Part shown: positions 37,711-46,471 of the stretch, piece after piece
Position numbering within the stretch: the stretch's first letter is position 1
How the letters are laid out: the number at the start of each line of letters is the position of its first letter
DNA from: Pseudomonas sp. stari2
GTDB taxonomy: Bacteria; Pseudomonadota; Gammaproteobacteria; Pseudomonadales; Pseudomonadaceae
Assembly (NCBI RefSeq): GCF_040760005.1
Contig: NZ_CP099760.1
Coordinates: 5,770,501 to 5,834,500 of the forward strand
Length of the DNA: 64,000 nucleotides
Direction: 5' to 3'
Translations under genes and position numbers: made by a program
The notes under the pieces: model-generated
Seen by the model: the letters and a program-made list of their open reading frames with translations, nothing else
What the model was told of the DNA's origin: nothing
Databases searched by the model: none

Positions 37711-37737
37711 GAAGGGCACCGGGTGCCCTTCTTTTTT
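37711..37737 (+). terminator. Rho-independent terminator inside the yjf cluster
   Basis: A 9-bp stem (GAAGGGCAC at 37711-37719, GTGCCCTTC at 37723-37731) with a CGG loop followed by six T residues. It lies 17 bases after the PspA-like gene and 80 bases before yjfK, so read-through or a second promoter is needed for the rest of the cluster. A TACACT sequence at 37763-37768 could be a -10 element, but its -35 is poor. Confidence 0.8.
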
Positions 37738-37817
37738 GCCTGCTCGTTTGTCACGAGGCCGGTACACTAGCGGCGTTTTGCCAACGAACACCTCCACCCG
37801 CTTCAAGGAATGTACCC

Positions 37818-38453
37818 ATGGGATGGTTAAAGAACTTGCTGGGGAGCCCGGCTCCAATACCTGAAGCTGTCGGCGGCCCGCTTGGCCTGGCGCAGGGCAA
37901 AGGCATCCGGTTCGATACGACGCTCGGCCTGCTGCTCGATGGCAGCACCTCGGTACGAGTTCCCGATGCCCAGGCCATCTGGAGCGCCGGCTGGATCGAC
38001 CTCGGCCAGTCGAACAAGCTGTATCGCTACTACCTGGACAACGAAGATTTCTGGCTGCAGGTCCACGTCACCGGCGACGATCAGATCGAATCGGTGACGC
38101 TGTTCAATTACGTCAGCTATGTCACGGTCAACAGTGACGCCGAGCTGCAGCGCCTGGCCGGCCCGAACAGCCTGATCGGCCTGCCGGCCTACACCCATGA
38201 CGGCGTGTCCTACACCCGCGAATGGGGCACCGAACGCGGCCAGACCGAACTGGTCCCGCTCACCGAACAAGTGATCAATCCCGACGAGTCCTACACCATC
38301 GAGCACCATTCGATGCTGTACGCCCGGGAAACCGGCCTGACCGACCGTCGTGAGCTGCTGCTGTTCTCCGTCGAACAGGACGAAGAAGGCACCGTCAGCC
38401 TGAGCACATCGCTGGGCATCTCGCTGTACACCACCGATCTGAGCACCATTTAA
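37818..38453 (+). CDS. yjfK: YjfK family protein (DUF2491)
   Basis: A 211-residue protein of DUF2491. It starts MGWLKNLLGSPAPIPEAVGG with an AAGGA site seven bases ahead. The body is beta-rich with LDNEDFWLQVHVTGDDQIES and a REWGTERGQTELVPLTEQV segment; there is no signal peptide. It follows the terminator and precedes yjfL by 13 bases. Activity is unknown. Confidence 0.8.
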   Translation: MGWLKNLLGSPAPIPEAVGGPLGLAQGKGIRFDTTLGLLLDGSTSVRVPDAQAIWSAGWIDLGQSNKLYRYYLDNEDFWLQVHVTGDDQIESVTLFNYVSYVTVNSDAELQRLAGPNSLIGLPAYTHDGVSYTREWGTERGQTELVPLTEQVINPDESYTIEHHSMLYARETGLTDRRELLLFSVEQDEEGTVSLSTSLGISLYTTDLSTI

Positions 38454-38466
38454 AAGGAAGTTCCCC

Positions 38467-38892
38467 ATGCTGGAAGTGCTGTCCGTTTCCCTGAACAAGG
38501 CCGCGCTGGTCGGTTTCGCCGCCTACCTGATCGGCGCCGTGCTGCTGTTCATGCTGTTTCAGTTCGTCTACACCCGCATCACGCCGCACAAGGAGTTCGA
38601 ACTGATTCGCGGCGGCAACAACGCGGCTGCCATCGCTCTGTCGGGTGCGATCATCGGTTTCGCGATTCCGGCGAGCAACATCATCGCCCACTCGATCAAC
38701 GTCCTCGATTTCGTCCTGTGGGCCGTGATTGCAGCGGCGGTGCAATTGCTGGCATTCCTGGCGACCGGCCTGGTGCTCAAAGGCACGTCCCAACGCATTG
38801 CCAACGGTGAAGTCGCCGCCGGTATCTACGTCGCTGCGGTGGCGATCAGCGTCGGCATGCTCAACGCTGCGTGCATGACACCGTCCTACTGA
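38467..38892 (+). CDS. yjfL: YjfL family membrane protein (DUF350)
   Basis: A 141-residue inner-membrane protein with four hydrophobic helices (residues ~14-37, 56-73, 78-103, 115-136), matching the four-TM DUF350 repeat. GAIIGFAIPASNIIAHSINV is a family hallmark. The yjfM start lies 18 bases after its stop. It may form a channel or scaffold for PspA-type proteins, which is inference. Confidence 0.85.
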   Translation: MLEVLSVSLNKAALVGFAAYLIGAVLLFMLFQFVYTRITPHKEFELIRGGNNAAAIALSGAIIGFAIPASNIIAHSINVLDFVLWAVIAAAVQLLAFLATGLVLKGTSQRIANGEVAAGIYVAAVAISVGMLNAACMTPSY

Positions 38893-38909
38893 CCGGCAGG
38901 AAGCCTGAG

Positions 38910-39602
38910 ATGAAACGAAGCAAGTACGTTCAACTGTCCCTGGCGGCCTCGGTGGCGCTGGCGATTTCCGGCGAATTGGCCGCCGAGGAACAACAGCGCA
39001 ACTTCCAGAGCGTGGAACAGTGCGTCGACGCCGAAGTCGCAGCCGACGCCTGCTCTAACGCCTACGTAGCGGCCCTGACCAAACATCGGCGCCTCACCCC
39101 TGTCTATGACGACAAAGAGAAGTGCGACGCGGACTTTGCCGCCGGCTGGTGTCAGAAAAATTCCGACGGCCGCTTCATACCGAAAATGAGTGGCTTCAAA
39201 GTGCCGCAGAATGTTGAGGCGCCACAGGATCTCGACGCACTCGCCAATGCCCAGATGCCGGCCGGTGAAGCCGCACCTGTGCAGACCACGCAGAGCACAT
39301 CGCACAGTTCCGGTGGCTCAAGCAACGGCTGGCTCAGCGGATGGCTGATCGGCAATGCCATGAGCAATAACCGCTCGAACGATTCGCGGCCGGTCTACCG
39401 CGAGCGCGATACGCGTACGACGTACGAAACCTCGACACTGAACCGACGAATCGAATCGGCTCCGACAACTCGAAGCGATTCGGACTACACAAGCTCCCGG
39501 AGTAAACCGGTCAATGTGGCCTCTTCGACTTCCCGCGGCGGCTTCGGCAGCCAGTCCAGTGCGCGCAGCGGTTGGGGCGGCTGGGGCAGTTCGAGCAGCT
39601 GA
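38910..39602 (+). CDS. yjfM: YjfM family secreted protein (DUF1190)
   Basis: A 230-residue exported protein. Its signal peptide (MKRSKYVQLSLAASVALAIS) has no lipobox cysteine. A cysteine-containing DUF1190 core (about residues 30-95) has SVEQCVDAEVAADACSNAYV and KEKCDADFAAGWCQ. The last ~100 residues are rich in Ser, Arg, Gly and Thr, ending SARSGWGGWGSSSS, and look disordered. Two bases separate its stop from the next gene, so it is part of the same operon. Confidence 0.8.
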   Translation: MKRSKYVQLSLAASVALAISGELAAEEQQRNFQSVEQCVDAEVAADACSNAYVAALTKHRRLTPVYDDKEKCDADFAAGWCQKNSDGRFIPKMSGFKVPQNVEAPQDLDALANAQMPAGEAAPVQTTQSTSHSSGGSSNGWLSGWLIGNAMSNNRSNDSRPVYRERDTRTTYETSTLNRRIESAPTTRSDSDYTSSRSKPVNVASSTSRGGFGSQSSARSGWGGWGSSSS

Positions 39603-39604
39603 CC

Positions 39605-40762
39605 ATGAAGAAGATCCATTGCGCCGAGCGCCACGACTGGAAACAGACTGCCGAAAGTCTCGGCTTCATGTTTCACACCATCGACGACCAACCCTACTGG
39701 GATGAACGCGCGTACTACCAGTTCACGCTCGCGCAGATCGAAAACGATCTGGAGGATCCGACCACCGAACTGCACGAGATGTGCATGGATCTGGTCGACC
39801 GTGTCGTGCACAGCGAGGAATTGCTCGATCGCCTGAGCATTCCACCGGCGTACTACGACATGGTCAGAACGTCCTGGCTGGAAGGCCATCCGCATCTGTA
39901 CGGACGCATGGACTTCTCCTACAGCGGCAACGGCCCGGCGAAACTGCTTGAACTCAACTACGACACGCCCACCAGCCTGTACGAAGCGGCGGCGTTTCAG
40001 TGGGGCTGGCTGGAACAATGCATCGAGCGTGGGATGCTGCCGCGCCATGCCGACCAGTTCAACAGCATAGACACCCGTCTGCATGAGGCTTTTGCTCAGT
40101 TGAAGCTCAAGCGCCCGTTCTACTTTGCGTCGATGAAAGACTCGGTTGAGGACAGGGGCACCACGGACTATTTGCGACTGATCGCGGAAAAGGTCGGCAT
40201 CGAATCACGGCACATCGATATCGAAGACATCGGTCTGACTGCCGAAGGGCGCTTCGTCGATCTTGAAGATCGCTGGATTCCTCACTTGTTCAAACTGCAC
40301 GCCTGGGAGTTCATCTTCCATGAGCCGTTCGGCGCAGCCATTGCCGAATGCGACACGCAGTTTTTCGAGCCTGCCTGGAAATCCATCCTCTCCAACAAGG
40401 GCGCCCTGCCCCTGCTCTGGGAAATGCACAAGGGCCATCCGAATCTGCTGGCCGCTCATCGCGATCCGAACCCGGGCAGCGCAGTGCCGAAAGGCTGGGT
40501 ACGCAAACCGTACTTCTCCCGGGAAGGTGCCAACATCGAGCTGCAAACTGCTGACGGTCTGATCGTCAAAGAGGATGGTCCCTACACGGATGCGCCCTTC
40601 ATCCTGCAGGAATTTGCGCCGCTGCCGAAGTTCGATGACAGCTACACGCTGATTGGCTCCTGGGTGATCGGCGACCAGGCCGCAGGGATTGGCGTGCGGG
40701 AGGACAACAGTCTGATCACCAAGGATTCGAGCCGGTTCTTGCCGCATCTGATTCTTGACTGA
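39605..40762 (+). CDS. yjfC: Glutathionylspermidine synthase-family ATP-grasp protein (YjfC)
   Basis: A 385-residue protein of the glutathionylspermidine synthase preATP-grasp/ATP-grasp family. FSYSGNGPAKLLELNYDTPT and an acidic C-terminal LQEFAPLPKFDDSYTLIGSW carry nucleotide/metal ligands. It lacks the N-terminal amidase domain of E. coli Gsp, so it is a stand-alone ligase fold; the ligated peptide or amine is unknown. It closes the yjf cluster and is followed by a perfect terminator. Confidence 0.85.
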   Translation: MKKIHCAERHDWKQTAESLGFMFHTIDDQPYWDERAYYQFTLAQIENDLEDPTTELHEMCMDLVDRVVHSEELLDRLSIPPAYYDMVRTSWLEGHPHLYGRMDFSYSGNGPAKLLELNYDTPTSLYEAAAFQWGWLEQCIERGMLPRHADQFNSIDTRLHEAFAQLKLKRPFYFASMKDSVEDRGTTDYLRLIAEKVGIESRHIDIEDIGLTAEGRFVDLEDRWIPHLFKLHAWEFIFHEPFGAAIAECDTQFFEPAWKSILSNKGALPLLWEMHKGHPNLLAAHRDPNPGSAVPKGWVRKPYFSREGANIELQTADGLIVKEDGPYTDAPFILQEFAPLPKFDDSYTLIGSWVIGDQAAGIGVREDNSLITKDSSRFLPHLILD

Positions 40763-40778
40763 AAAACCTGCGTACATG

Positions 40779-40813
40779 AAAAAGGCCCGTCGTGTTCAGC
40801 GACGGGCCTTTTT
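40779..40813. terminator. Bidirectional Rho-independent terminator between yjfC and ssb
   Basis: A perfect 14-bp stem (AAAAAGGCCCGTCG at 40779-40792, CGACGGGCCTTTTT at 40800-40813) with a 7-base loop. Its T-runs on both strands fit termination of rightward yjfC and leftward ssb transcripts. Confidence 0.88.
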
Positions 40814-40837
40814 ATTTAAAGCGGGTACAGCAGCGAA

Positions 40838-41356
40838 TCAGAACGGGATATCGTCATCGAAGCTGTCGAAATCCGGAGCTGGCTGCGGCGCGGCCTGCTG
40901 TGGAGCCGGGGCCGGACGCTGCTGAGGAGCCGACTGCTGCGGACGCGGAGCCTGCTGGCGTGGCGCCTGCTGCTGGTAGTTGTTGCCACCGCCTTGTTGG
41001 TCGCCCTGTTGTGGACGGCCGCCCAGCAGTTGCATGGTGCCTTGCATGTCGACCACGATTTCGGTGGTGTAACGCTTGATGCCGTCTTTTTCCCACTCGC
41101 GGGTCTGCAGCTTGCCTTCGATGTACACCTGCGAACCCTTGCGCAGGTATTCGCCGGCGATTTCGGCAACCTTGCCGAACATCGAAACGCGGTGCCACTC
41201 GGTCTTCTCGACCTTCTGACCGGTCTGCTTGTCGGTCCACTGTTCGCTGGTTGCCAGACTCAGGTTGGTCACGGCGTTACCGTTAGGCAAGTAGCGAACT
41301 TCGGGATCCTGGCCGCAAGTGCCGACCAATATGACTTTGTTAACCCCACGGGCCAT
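40838..41356 (-). CDS. ssb: Single-stranded DNA-binding protein
   Basis: A 172-residue SSB. The OB-fold occupies residues ~1-110 ([20 protein letters not shown], then [19 protein letters not shown]). A Gln/Pro/Ala-rich linker (about 115-165) leads to the acidic tip DDDIPF, which docks DNA repair and replication partners. SSB protects single-stranded DNA during replication and repair. It lies nine bases after the MFS gene and beyond uvrA, an arrangement conserved in pseudomonads as I recall. Confidence 0.96.
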   Translation of the reverse strand: MARGVNKVILVGTCGQDPEVRYLPNGNAVTNLSLATSEQWTDKQTGQKVEKTEWHRVSMFGKVAEIAGEYLRKGSQVYIEGKLQTREWEKDGIKRYTTEIVVDMQGTMQLLGGRPQQGDQQGGGNNYQQQAPRQQAPRPQQSAPQQRPAPAPQQAAPQPAPDFDSFDDDIPF

Positions 41357-41365
41357 AACGTTCTC

Positions 41366-42763
41366 CTAGGCTTCGCAAGCAGCCTCGGCCGGGTTGTTCA
41401 CCAGGCGTTCGAGGGTGTCGCGATCCACTAATTCTTTATCCAGTTTGATGTAAACAGCCGCTTCATCGGCGACTATCACTGCATCTGTTACCCCTACGAG
41501 GGCCCTGAGGCGCTCGACCAGACCCGCTTCGCGGATCGCCTCGGGCGACAACGGCAGGCGCAGGCTCGTCACGTAGGGTGGTTCGCGCATGGTAACAGCA
41601 AAGGCCAGCCAGATGGCAGCCAGCCCGGCACATCCGAGGAACACAACCGACAGACCGCCATGCTGGAACATCCAGCCGCCGAGAATCCCGCCGAGTGCCG
41701 AACCGAGGAACTGACTGGTGGAGTACACGCCCATGGCCGTGCCCTTGCCACCCGCCGGTGAAACCTTGCTGATCAGCGACGGCAACGAAGCTTCCAGCAG
41801 ATTGAACGCGGTAAAGAACACCACCGTCCCGATCACCAGAGCCCGCAGGCTGTCACCGAACTGCCAGAAGAATAGCTCAGTGAGCATCAGCGTCATGACG
41901 GCGCCGAGCAAAACTCGTTTCATTTTGCGTTTCTTCTCGCCGTAGATGATGAACGGGATCATGGCGAAGAAAGAGATCAACAGTGCCGTAAGGTAGACCC
42001 ACCAGTGCTGTTCCTTGGGCAGCCCGGCTTTTTCCACCAGGGCCAGGGGCAGCGCGACGAAGCTCGACATCAACATCGCATGTAACACAAAAATGCCCAG
42101 ATCCAGGCGCAGCAGGTCCGGGTGCTTGAGCGTCGGCATCAACGCCTGACGTGCCACGCCGGACTCGCGATGGCTCAGCGGCCCGGTGGATTTCGGCACC
42201 ATGAACAGCACGATCACGATCCCCACCAGCGCCATGCCGCCGGTGGCGAGGAACAGGCCGGAAAGACCGAACGCGCGAGTCAGCAACGGACCGACCACCA
42301 TGGCCACCGCGAACGATAGGCCGATGGTCATGCCGATCATCGCCATGGCCTTGGTGCGGTGCTGTTCGCGGGTCAGGTCGGAAAGCAGTGCCATGACCGC
42401 TGCGGAAATCGCGCCGGCACCCTGCAGGATCCGGCCGGCAATCACGCCCCAGATCGAGTCGGCCTGAGCCGCCAGCACGCTGCCGAGGGCAAAGACGATC
42501 AGCCCCAGGTAAATCACCGGGCGACGGCCGATACGGTCGGAAATGATCCCGAACGGAATCTGGAAAATCGCCTGGGTCAGGCCGTAAGCGCCAATCGCCA
42601 GCCCGATGAGGGCCGGGGTCGCTCCCGCCAGATCCATGCCATAGGTCGCCAGTACCGGCAGCACCATGAACATGCCAAGCATACGGAAGGCGAACACCAG
42701 GGCCAGACCGCTCGCCGCGCGGGTCTCGCTGCCACTCATGCGTTCGCTGTGGGGATCGTGCAT
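41366..42763 (-). CDS. YajR-type MFS transporter with C-terminal YAM domain
   Basis: A 465-residue permease. Twelve membrane helices span about residues 15-390; motif A is in IISDRIGRRPVIYLGL between helices 2 and 3. The C-terminal ~70 residues (from about 395) form a small ferredoxin-like domain, VTDAVIVADEAAVYIKLDKE, matching the YAM domain that E. coli YajR adds to the MFS fold. The transported compound is unknown. It runs divergently from uvrA and directly into ssb. Confidence 0.85.
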   Translation of the reverse strand: MHDPHSERMSGSETRAASGLALVFAFRMLGMFMVLPVLATYGMDLAGATPALIGLAIGAYGLTQAIFQIPFGIISDRIGRRPVIYLGLIVFALGSVLAAQADSIWGVIAGRILQGAGAISAAVMALLSDLTREQHRTKAMAMIGMTIGLSFAVAMVVGPLLTRAFGLSGLFLATGGMALVGIVIVLFMVPKSTGPLSHRESGVARQALMPTLKHPDLLRLDLGIFVLHAMLMSSFVALPLALVEKAGLPKEQHWWVYLTALLISFFAMIPFIIYGEKKRKMKRVLLGAVMTLMLTELFFWQFGDSLRALVIGTVVFFTAFNLLEASLPSLISKVSPAGGKGTAMGVYSTSQFLGSALGGILGGWMFQHGGLSVVFLGCAGLAAIWLAFAVTMREPPYVTSLRLPLSPEAIREAGLVERLRALVGVTDAVIVADEAAVYIKLDKELVDRDTLERLVNNPAEAACEA

Positions 42764-42891
42764 GGAAAAACCTCGTGTGAACCGGCGGCGATTCTACCAG
42801 TCCCATCGAAAGACGGGGTATATCGCGACGCTTTGCCACGTACAGATGAAACTCTCTTCATGTAAGGCGAAAAACCCTTCATTCGATAGTG

Positions 42892-42920
42892 TGCATCCAT
42901 CCAGTATTTGGCCGTATACT
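42892..42920 (+). promoter_or_regulatory. Possible sigma70 promoter of uvrA
   Basis: TATACT at 42915-42920 is a good -10 hexamer (5 of 6). The matching -35 at 42892-42897 (TGCATC, spacing 17) is poor, so activity may need a factor or be weak. It would give a leader of about 28 bases to the uvrA start. No LexA box CTGT-N8-ACAG was found nearby. Confidence 0.4.
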
Positions 42921-42954
42921 CCTGTGTTTTCGACGCCCGCCGAGCGAGGCCATT

Positions 42955-45789
42955 TTGGACAAGATCCTGATTCGTGGGGCCCGCACCCACAACCTGAAGA
43001 ACATCGACCTGACCCTGCCACGGGACAAACTGATCGTCATCACCGGCCTGTCCGGATCCGGCAAGTCGTCCCTGGCCTTCGACACGCTGTACGCCGAAGG
43101 TCAGCGCCGCTATGTCGAATCCCTGTCGGCCTATGCCCGACAGTTCCTGTCGATGATGGAAAAACCCGACGTCGATACCATCGAAGGTCTGTCGCCGGCC
43201 ATCTCCATCGAACAGAAGTCGACCTCGCACAACCCGCGCTCCACGGTTGGCACCATCACCGAAATCTACGACTACCTGCGCCTGCTTTATGCACGCGTCG
43301 GTACGCCGCGTTGCCCGGATCACGACATCCCGCTGGAAGCCCAGACTGTCAGCCAGATGGTCGACCTGGTGCTGGCTCAGCCGGAAGGCAGCAAGCTGAT
43401 GCTGCTGGCGCCGGTGATTCGCGAGCGCAAGGGCGAGCATCTGTCGGTGTTCGAAGAACTGCGCGCACAGGGCTTCGTCCGTGCCCGGGTCAACGGCCGG
43501 CTCTGCGAGCTGGACGAACTGCCGAAACTGGATAAACAGAAGAAGCACACGATTGAAGTCGTGGTCGATCGCTTCAAGGTACGCGCCGACCTGCAGCAGC
43601 GTCTGGCGGAATCCTTCGAGACCGCGCTGAAGCTGGCCGACGGAATCGCCCTGGTGGCGCCGATGGACGACGAGCCGGGCGAAGAAATGATCTTCTCCGC
43701 GCGTTTCGCCTGCCCTATCTGCGGCCATGCGATCAGCGAACTGGAACCCAAGCTGTTTTCCTTCAACAACCCGGCCGGCGCCTGCCCGAGCTGTGACGGT
43801 CTGGGCGTGAAGCAGTTTTTCGACATCAAGCGCCTGGTCAACGGCGAACTCACGCTGGCGGAGGGTGCGATTCGCGGCTGGGACCGGCGCAACGTCTATT
43901 ACTTCCAGATGCTCGGCTCGCTGGCCGCGCATTACGGCTTCAGCCTGGAGCAACCGTTCAACGAACTGCCGGCCGATCAGCAGAAGCACATCCTGCACGG
44001 CAGCGGATCGCAGAACGTCGATTTCAAATACCTCAATGACCGGGGCGATATCGTCAAACGCTCGCACCCGTTCGAAGGCATTGTGCCGAACCTTGAGCGT
44101 CGCTACCGCGAAACCGAATCGGCCAGCGTGCGTGAAGAACTGGCGAAGTTCCTCAGCACCCAGTCGTGCCCGGATTGCCGTGGTACCCGTTTGCGGCGTG
44201 AGGCGCGGCATGTGTGGGTTGGCGAGAAAACCCTGCCGGCGGTAACCAACCTGCCGATCGGAGATGCCTGCGATTACTTCGGCGAACTGAAGATGACCGG
44301 TCGGCGCGGCGAAATCGCCGACAAAATCCTCAAGGAGATCCGCGAGCGTCTGCAATTCCTGGTCAACGTGGGCCTGGACTACCTGTCACTGGATCGCAGT
44401 GCCGACACATTGTCTGGCGGCGAGGCCCAGCGGATTCGACTGGCCAGCCAGATCGGCGCCGGCCTGGTCGGGGTTCTGTACATCCTCGATGAGCCGTCCA
44501 TCGGCCTGCACCAGCGCGACAACGACCGTCTGCTCGGCACCCTCAAGCACCTGCGCGACATCGGCAACACGGTGATCGTGGTCGAGCACGACGAAGACGC
44601 GATCCGGCTGGCGGACTACGTGGTCGATATCGGCCCGGGCGCTGGGGTTCATGGCGGGCAGATCGTCGCCGAAGGCTCGCCGGCCGAAGTCATGGCGCAC
44701 CCGGACTCGCTGACCGGCAAATACCTGTCGGGCCGGGTCAAGATCGAAGTGCCGGCCAAACGCACACCGCGCAACAAGAAGCAGGTGCTGTCGCTCAAGG
44801 GCGCGCGTGGCAACAACCTGCGCAATGTCGATCTGGAGATCCCGATCGGCTTGCTGACTTGCGTGACCGGTGTCTCTGGCTCCGGCAAGTCGACGCTGAT
44901 CAACAACACGCTGTTTCCGCTCAGCGCCACAGCCCTCAATGGCGCGACGACACTGGAAGCGGCAGCCCACGACAGCATCAAAGGCCTGGAGCATCTGGAC
45001 AAGGTCGTCGATATCGACCAGAGCCCGATCGGTCGTACACCGCGCTCCAACCCGGCGACCTACACCGGGCTGTTCACGCCGATTCGCGAACTGTTCGCCG
45101 GCGTGCCCGAGTCCCGCTCCCGTGGTTATGGCCCGGGGCGCTTCTCGTTCAACGTCAAAGGCGGTCGCTGCGAGGCTTGCCAGGGCGACGGCCTGATCAA
45201 GGTGGAAATGCACTTCCTGCCGGACATCTATGTACCGTGCGACGTGTGCAAGAGCAAACGCTACAACCGTGAAACCCTGGAGATCAAATACAAGGGCAAG
45301 AGCATCCACGAAACCCTCGAGATGACCATCGAGGAAGCGCGGGAGTTCTTCGACGCAGTGCCAGCGCTAGCGCGCAAGCTTCAAACACTGATGGATGTGG
45401 GCCTGTCGTACATCAAGCTGGGGCAGTCGGCGACTACGCTGTCTGGCGGTGAGGCGCAGCGGGTCAAGTTGTCTCGCGAGCTGTCCAAGCGCGATACCGG
45501 CAAGACCCTGTACATCCTCGATGAACCGACCACCGGTCTGCACTTCGCGGACATCCAGCAACTGCTCGACGTGCTGCATCGCCTGCGTGACCACGGCAAC
45601 ACCGTGGTGGTGATCGAGCACAACCTTGACGTGATCAAGACCGCCGACTGGCTGGTGGATCTCGGGCCTGAAGGTGGCTCGAAAGGCGGGCAGATCATCG
45701 CTACCGGCACGCCGGAGGAAGTGGCCGAGATGAAGCAATCTCACACTGGTCATTACCTCAAGCCGCTGCTGATTCGCGATCGGGCCTGA
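42955..45789 (+). CDS. uvrA: Excinuclease ABC subunit A
   Basis: A 944-residue ABC-type DNA damage sensor of nucleotide-excision repair that loads UvrB on lesions. A TTG start at 42955 is chosen: GAGG precedes it and the protein then opens [19 protein letters not shown] as in other UvrA; no ATG fits. Two ATPase halves carry Walker [11 protein letters not shown] (residue 31 on) and [13 protein letters not shown], with signatures [14 protein letters not shown] and [14 protein letters not shown]. Zinc modules are visible at [18 protein letters not shown] and [16 protein letters not shown] strong terminator follows. Confidence 0.96.
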   Translation: MDKILIRGARTHNLKNIDLTLPRDKLIVITGLSGSGKSSLAFDTLYAEGQRRYVESLSAYARQFLSMMEKPDVDTIEGLSPAISIEQKSTSHNPRSTVGTITEIYDYLRLLYARVGTPRCPDHDIPLEAQTVSQMVDLVLAQPEGSKLMLLAPVIRERKGEHLSVFEELRAQGFVRARVNGRLCELDELPKLDKQKKHTIEVVVDRFKVRADLQQRLAESFETALKLADGIALVAPMDDEPGEEMIFSARFACPICGHAISELEPKLFSFNNPAGACPSCDGLGVKQFFDIKRLVNGELTLAEGAIRGWDRRNVYYFQMLGSLAAHYGFSLEQPFNELPADQQKHILHGSGSQNVDFKYLNDRGDIVKRSHPFEGIVPNLERRYRETESASVREELAKFLSTQSCPDCRGTRLRREARHVWVGEKTLPAVTNLPIGDACDYFGELKMTGRRGEIADKILKEIRERLQFLVNVGLDYLSLDRSADTLSGGEAQRIRLASQIGAGLVGVLYILDEPSIGLHQRDNDRLLGTLKHLRDIGNTVIVVEHDEDAIRLADYVVDIGPGAGVHGGQIVAEGSPAEVMAHPDSLTGKYLSGRVKIEVPAKRTPRNKKQVLSLKGARGNNLRNVDLEIPIGLLTCVTGVSGSGKSTLINNTLFPLSATALNGATTLEAAAHDSIKGLEHLDKVVDIDQSPIGRTPRSNPATYTGLFTPIRELFAGVPESRSRGYGPGRFSFNVKGGRCEACQGDGLIKVEMHFLPDIYVPCDVCKSKRYNRETLEIKYKGKSIHETLEMTIEEAREFFDAVPALARKLQTLMDVGLSYIKLGQSATTLSGGEAQRVKLSRELSKRDTGKTLYILDEPTTGLHFADIQQLLDVLHRLRDHGNTVVVIEHNLDVIKTADWLVDLGPEGGSKGGQIIATGTPEEVAEMKQSHTGHYLKPLLIRDRA

Positions 45790-45801
45790 TTGCCGGGCAT
45801 G

Positions 45802-45841
45802 AAAAAGCCCCTGTCACTTCAACAGTGACAGGGGCTTTTTT
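45802..45841. terminator. Bidirectional Rho-independent terminator between uvrA and ftnA
   Basis: A perfect 17-bp stem (45802-45818 and 45824-45840) with loop TCAAC and T-runs on both strands, ending the convergent uvrA and ferritin transcripts. Confidence 0.9.
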
Positions 45842-45854
45842 GTAGCACCTGCGA

Positions 45855-46322
45855 TCAGGACGCGTGGGATTGCAGGTAGTTCTGAATGCCGATCAGCTTG
45901 ATCAGGCCCAGCTGCTTTTCAAGCCAGTAGGTATGATCTTCTTCAGTGTCGTGCAACTGAAGCTTGAGGATATCGCGGCTTACGTAATCGCCATTCTTTT
46001 CGCACAGCTCGATGCCTTTGCACAGTGCAGCACGTACCTTGTACTCAAGGCGCAGATCCGCTTCGAGCATGGTCTCCACCGTTGTACCGACGTCCAGATC
46101 GTCAGGACGCATGCGCGGCGTGCCTTCCAGCATCAGAATCCGGCGCATCAGCGCATCGGCATGACCGGCTTCTTCTTCCATCTCGTGGTTGATTCGTTCG
46201 TAGAGCTTGGTGAATCCCCAGTCCTCATACATCCGCGAGTGAACGAAATATTGGTCACGCGCGGCCAGTTCGCCGGTCAGCAACGTGTTGAGGTAATCGA
46301 TAACGTCTGGGTGGCCTTGCAT
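45855..46322 (-). CDS. ftnA: Bacterial ferritin FtnA (BfrA-type, without haem ligand)
   Basis: A 155-residue four-helix ferritin-like protein, beginning [20 protein letters not shown]. Iron-centre residues of the ferroxidase site occur in [26 protein letters not shown] and the late [14 protein letters not shown]. At position 52, where haem-binding bacterioferritins have the axial Met, this protein has Ala, so it should not bind haem and is like P. aeruginosa FtnA (first named BfrA). It stores iron and limits Fenton chemistry, a natural partner to the adjacent catalase. AAGGGAG lies about ten bases before the start. Confidence 0.92.
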   Translation of the reverse strand: MQGHPDVIDYLNTLLTGELAARDQYFVHSRMYEDWGFTKLYERINHEMEEEAGHADALMRRILMLEGTPRMRPDDLDVGTTVETMLEADLRLEYKVRAALCKGIELCEKNGDYVSRDILKLQLHDTEEDHTYWLEKQLGLIKLIGIQNYLQSHAS

Positions 46323-46433
46323 CGCCCTACATCTCCCTTCTTGAAAGTCTGTAGTTTGAACCAACATGACTGCAAGGTCACTTACTTCGCGCAATAAAAG
46401 CGAAGATATTCTGAGAAAAGCAGGCTAAATAAC

Positions 46434-46460
46434 GCAAAAACCGCCCTAATGAGGGCGGTT
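46434..46460 (-). terminator. Rho-independent terminator of katA
   Basis: A stem CCGCCCT (46441-46447) and AGGGCGG (46452-46458) with loop AATG, flanked by AA/TT; the minus-strand T-run lies at 46436-46440. It follows the katA stop by about 12 bases. Confidence 0.8.
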
Positions 46461-46471
46461 CTGCTTCTCGT

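Noticed and set aside
42764..42954. A LexA/SOS box ahead of uvrA
   Set aside because: No CTGT-N8-ACAG pattern was found in the divergent region; the nearest look-alikes lack one arm.
42736..44355. A 539-codon open frame on the minus strand over uvrA
   Set aside because: It is antisense to the ATPase and zinc motifs of uvrA.
42955..45789. uvrA starting at the upstream ORF limit (42889)
   Set aside because: The extra residues match no UvrA N terminus and contain no initiation site; the TTG at 42955 gives the conserved start.
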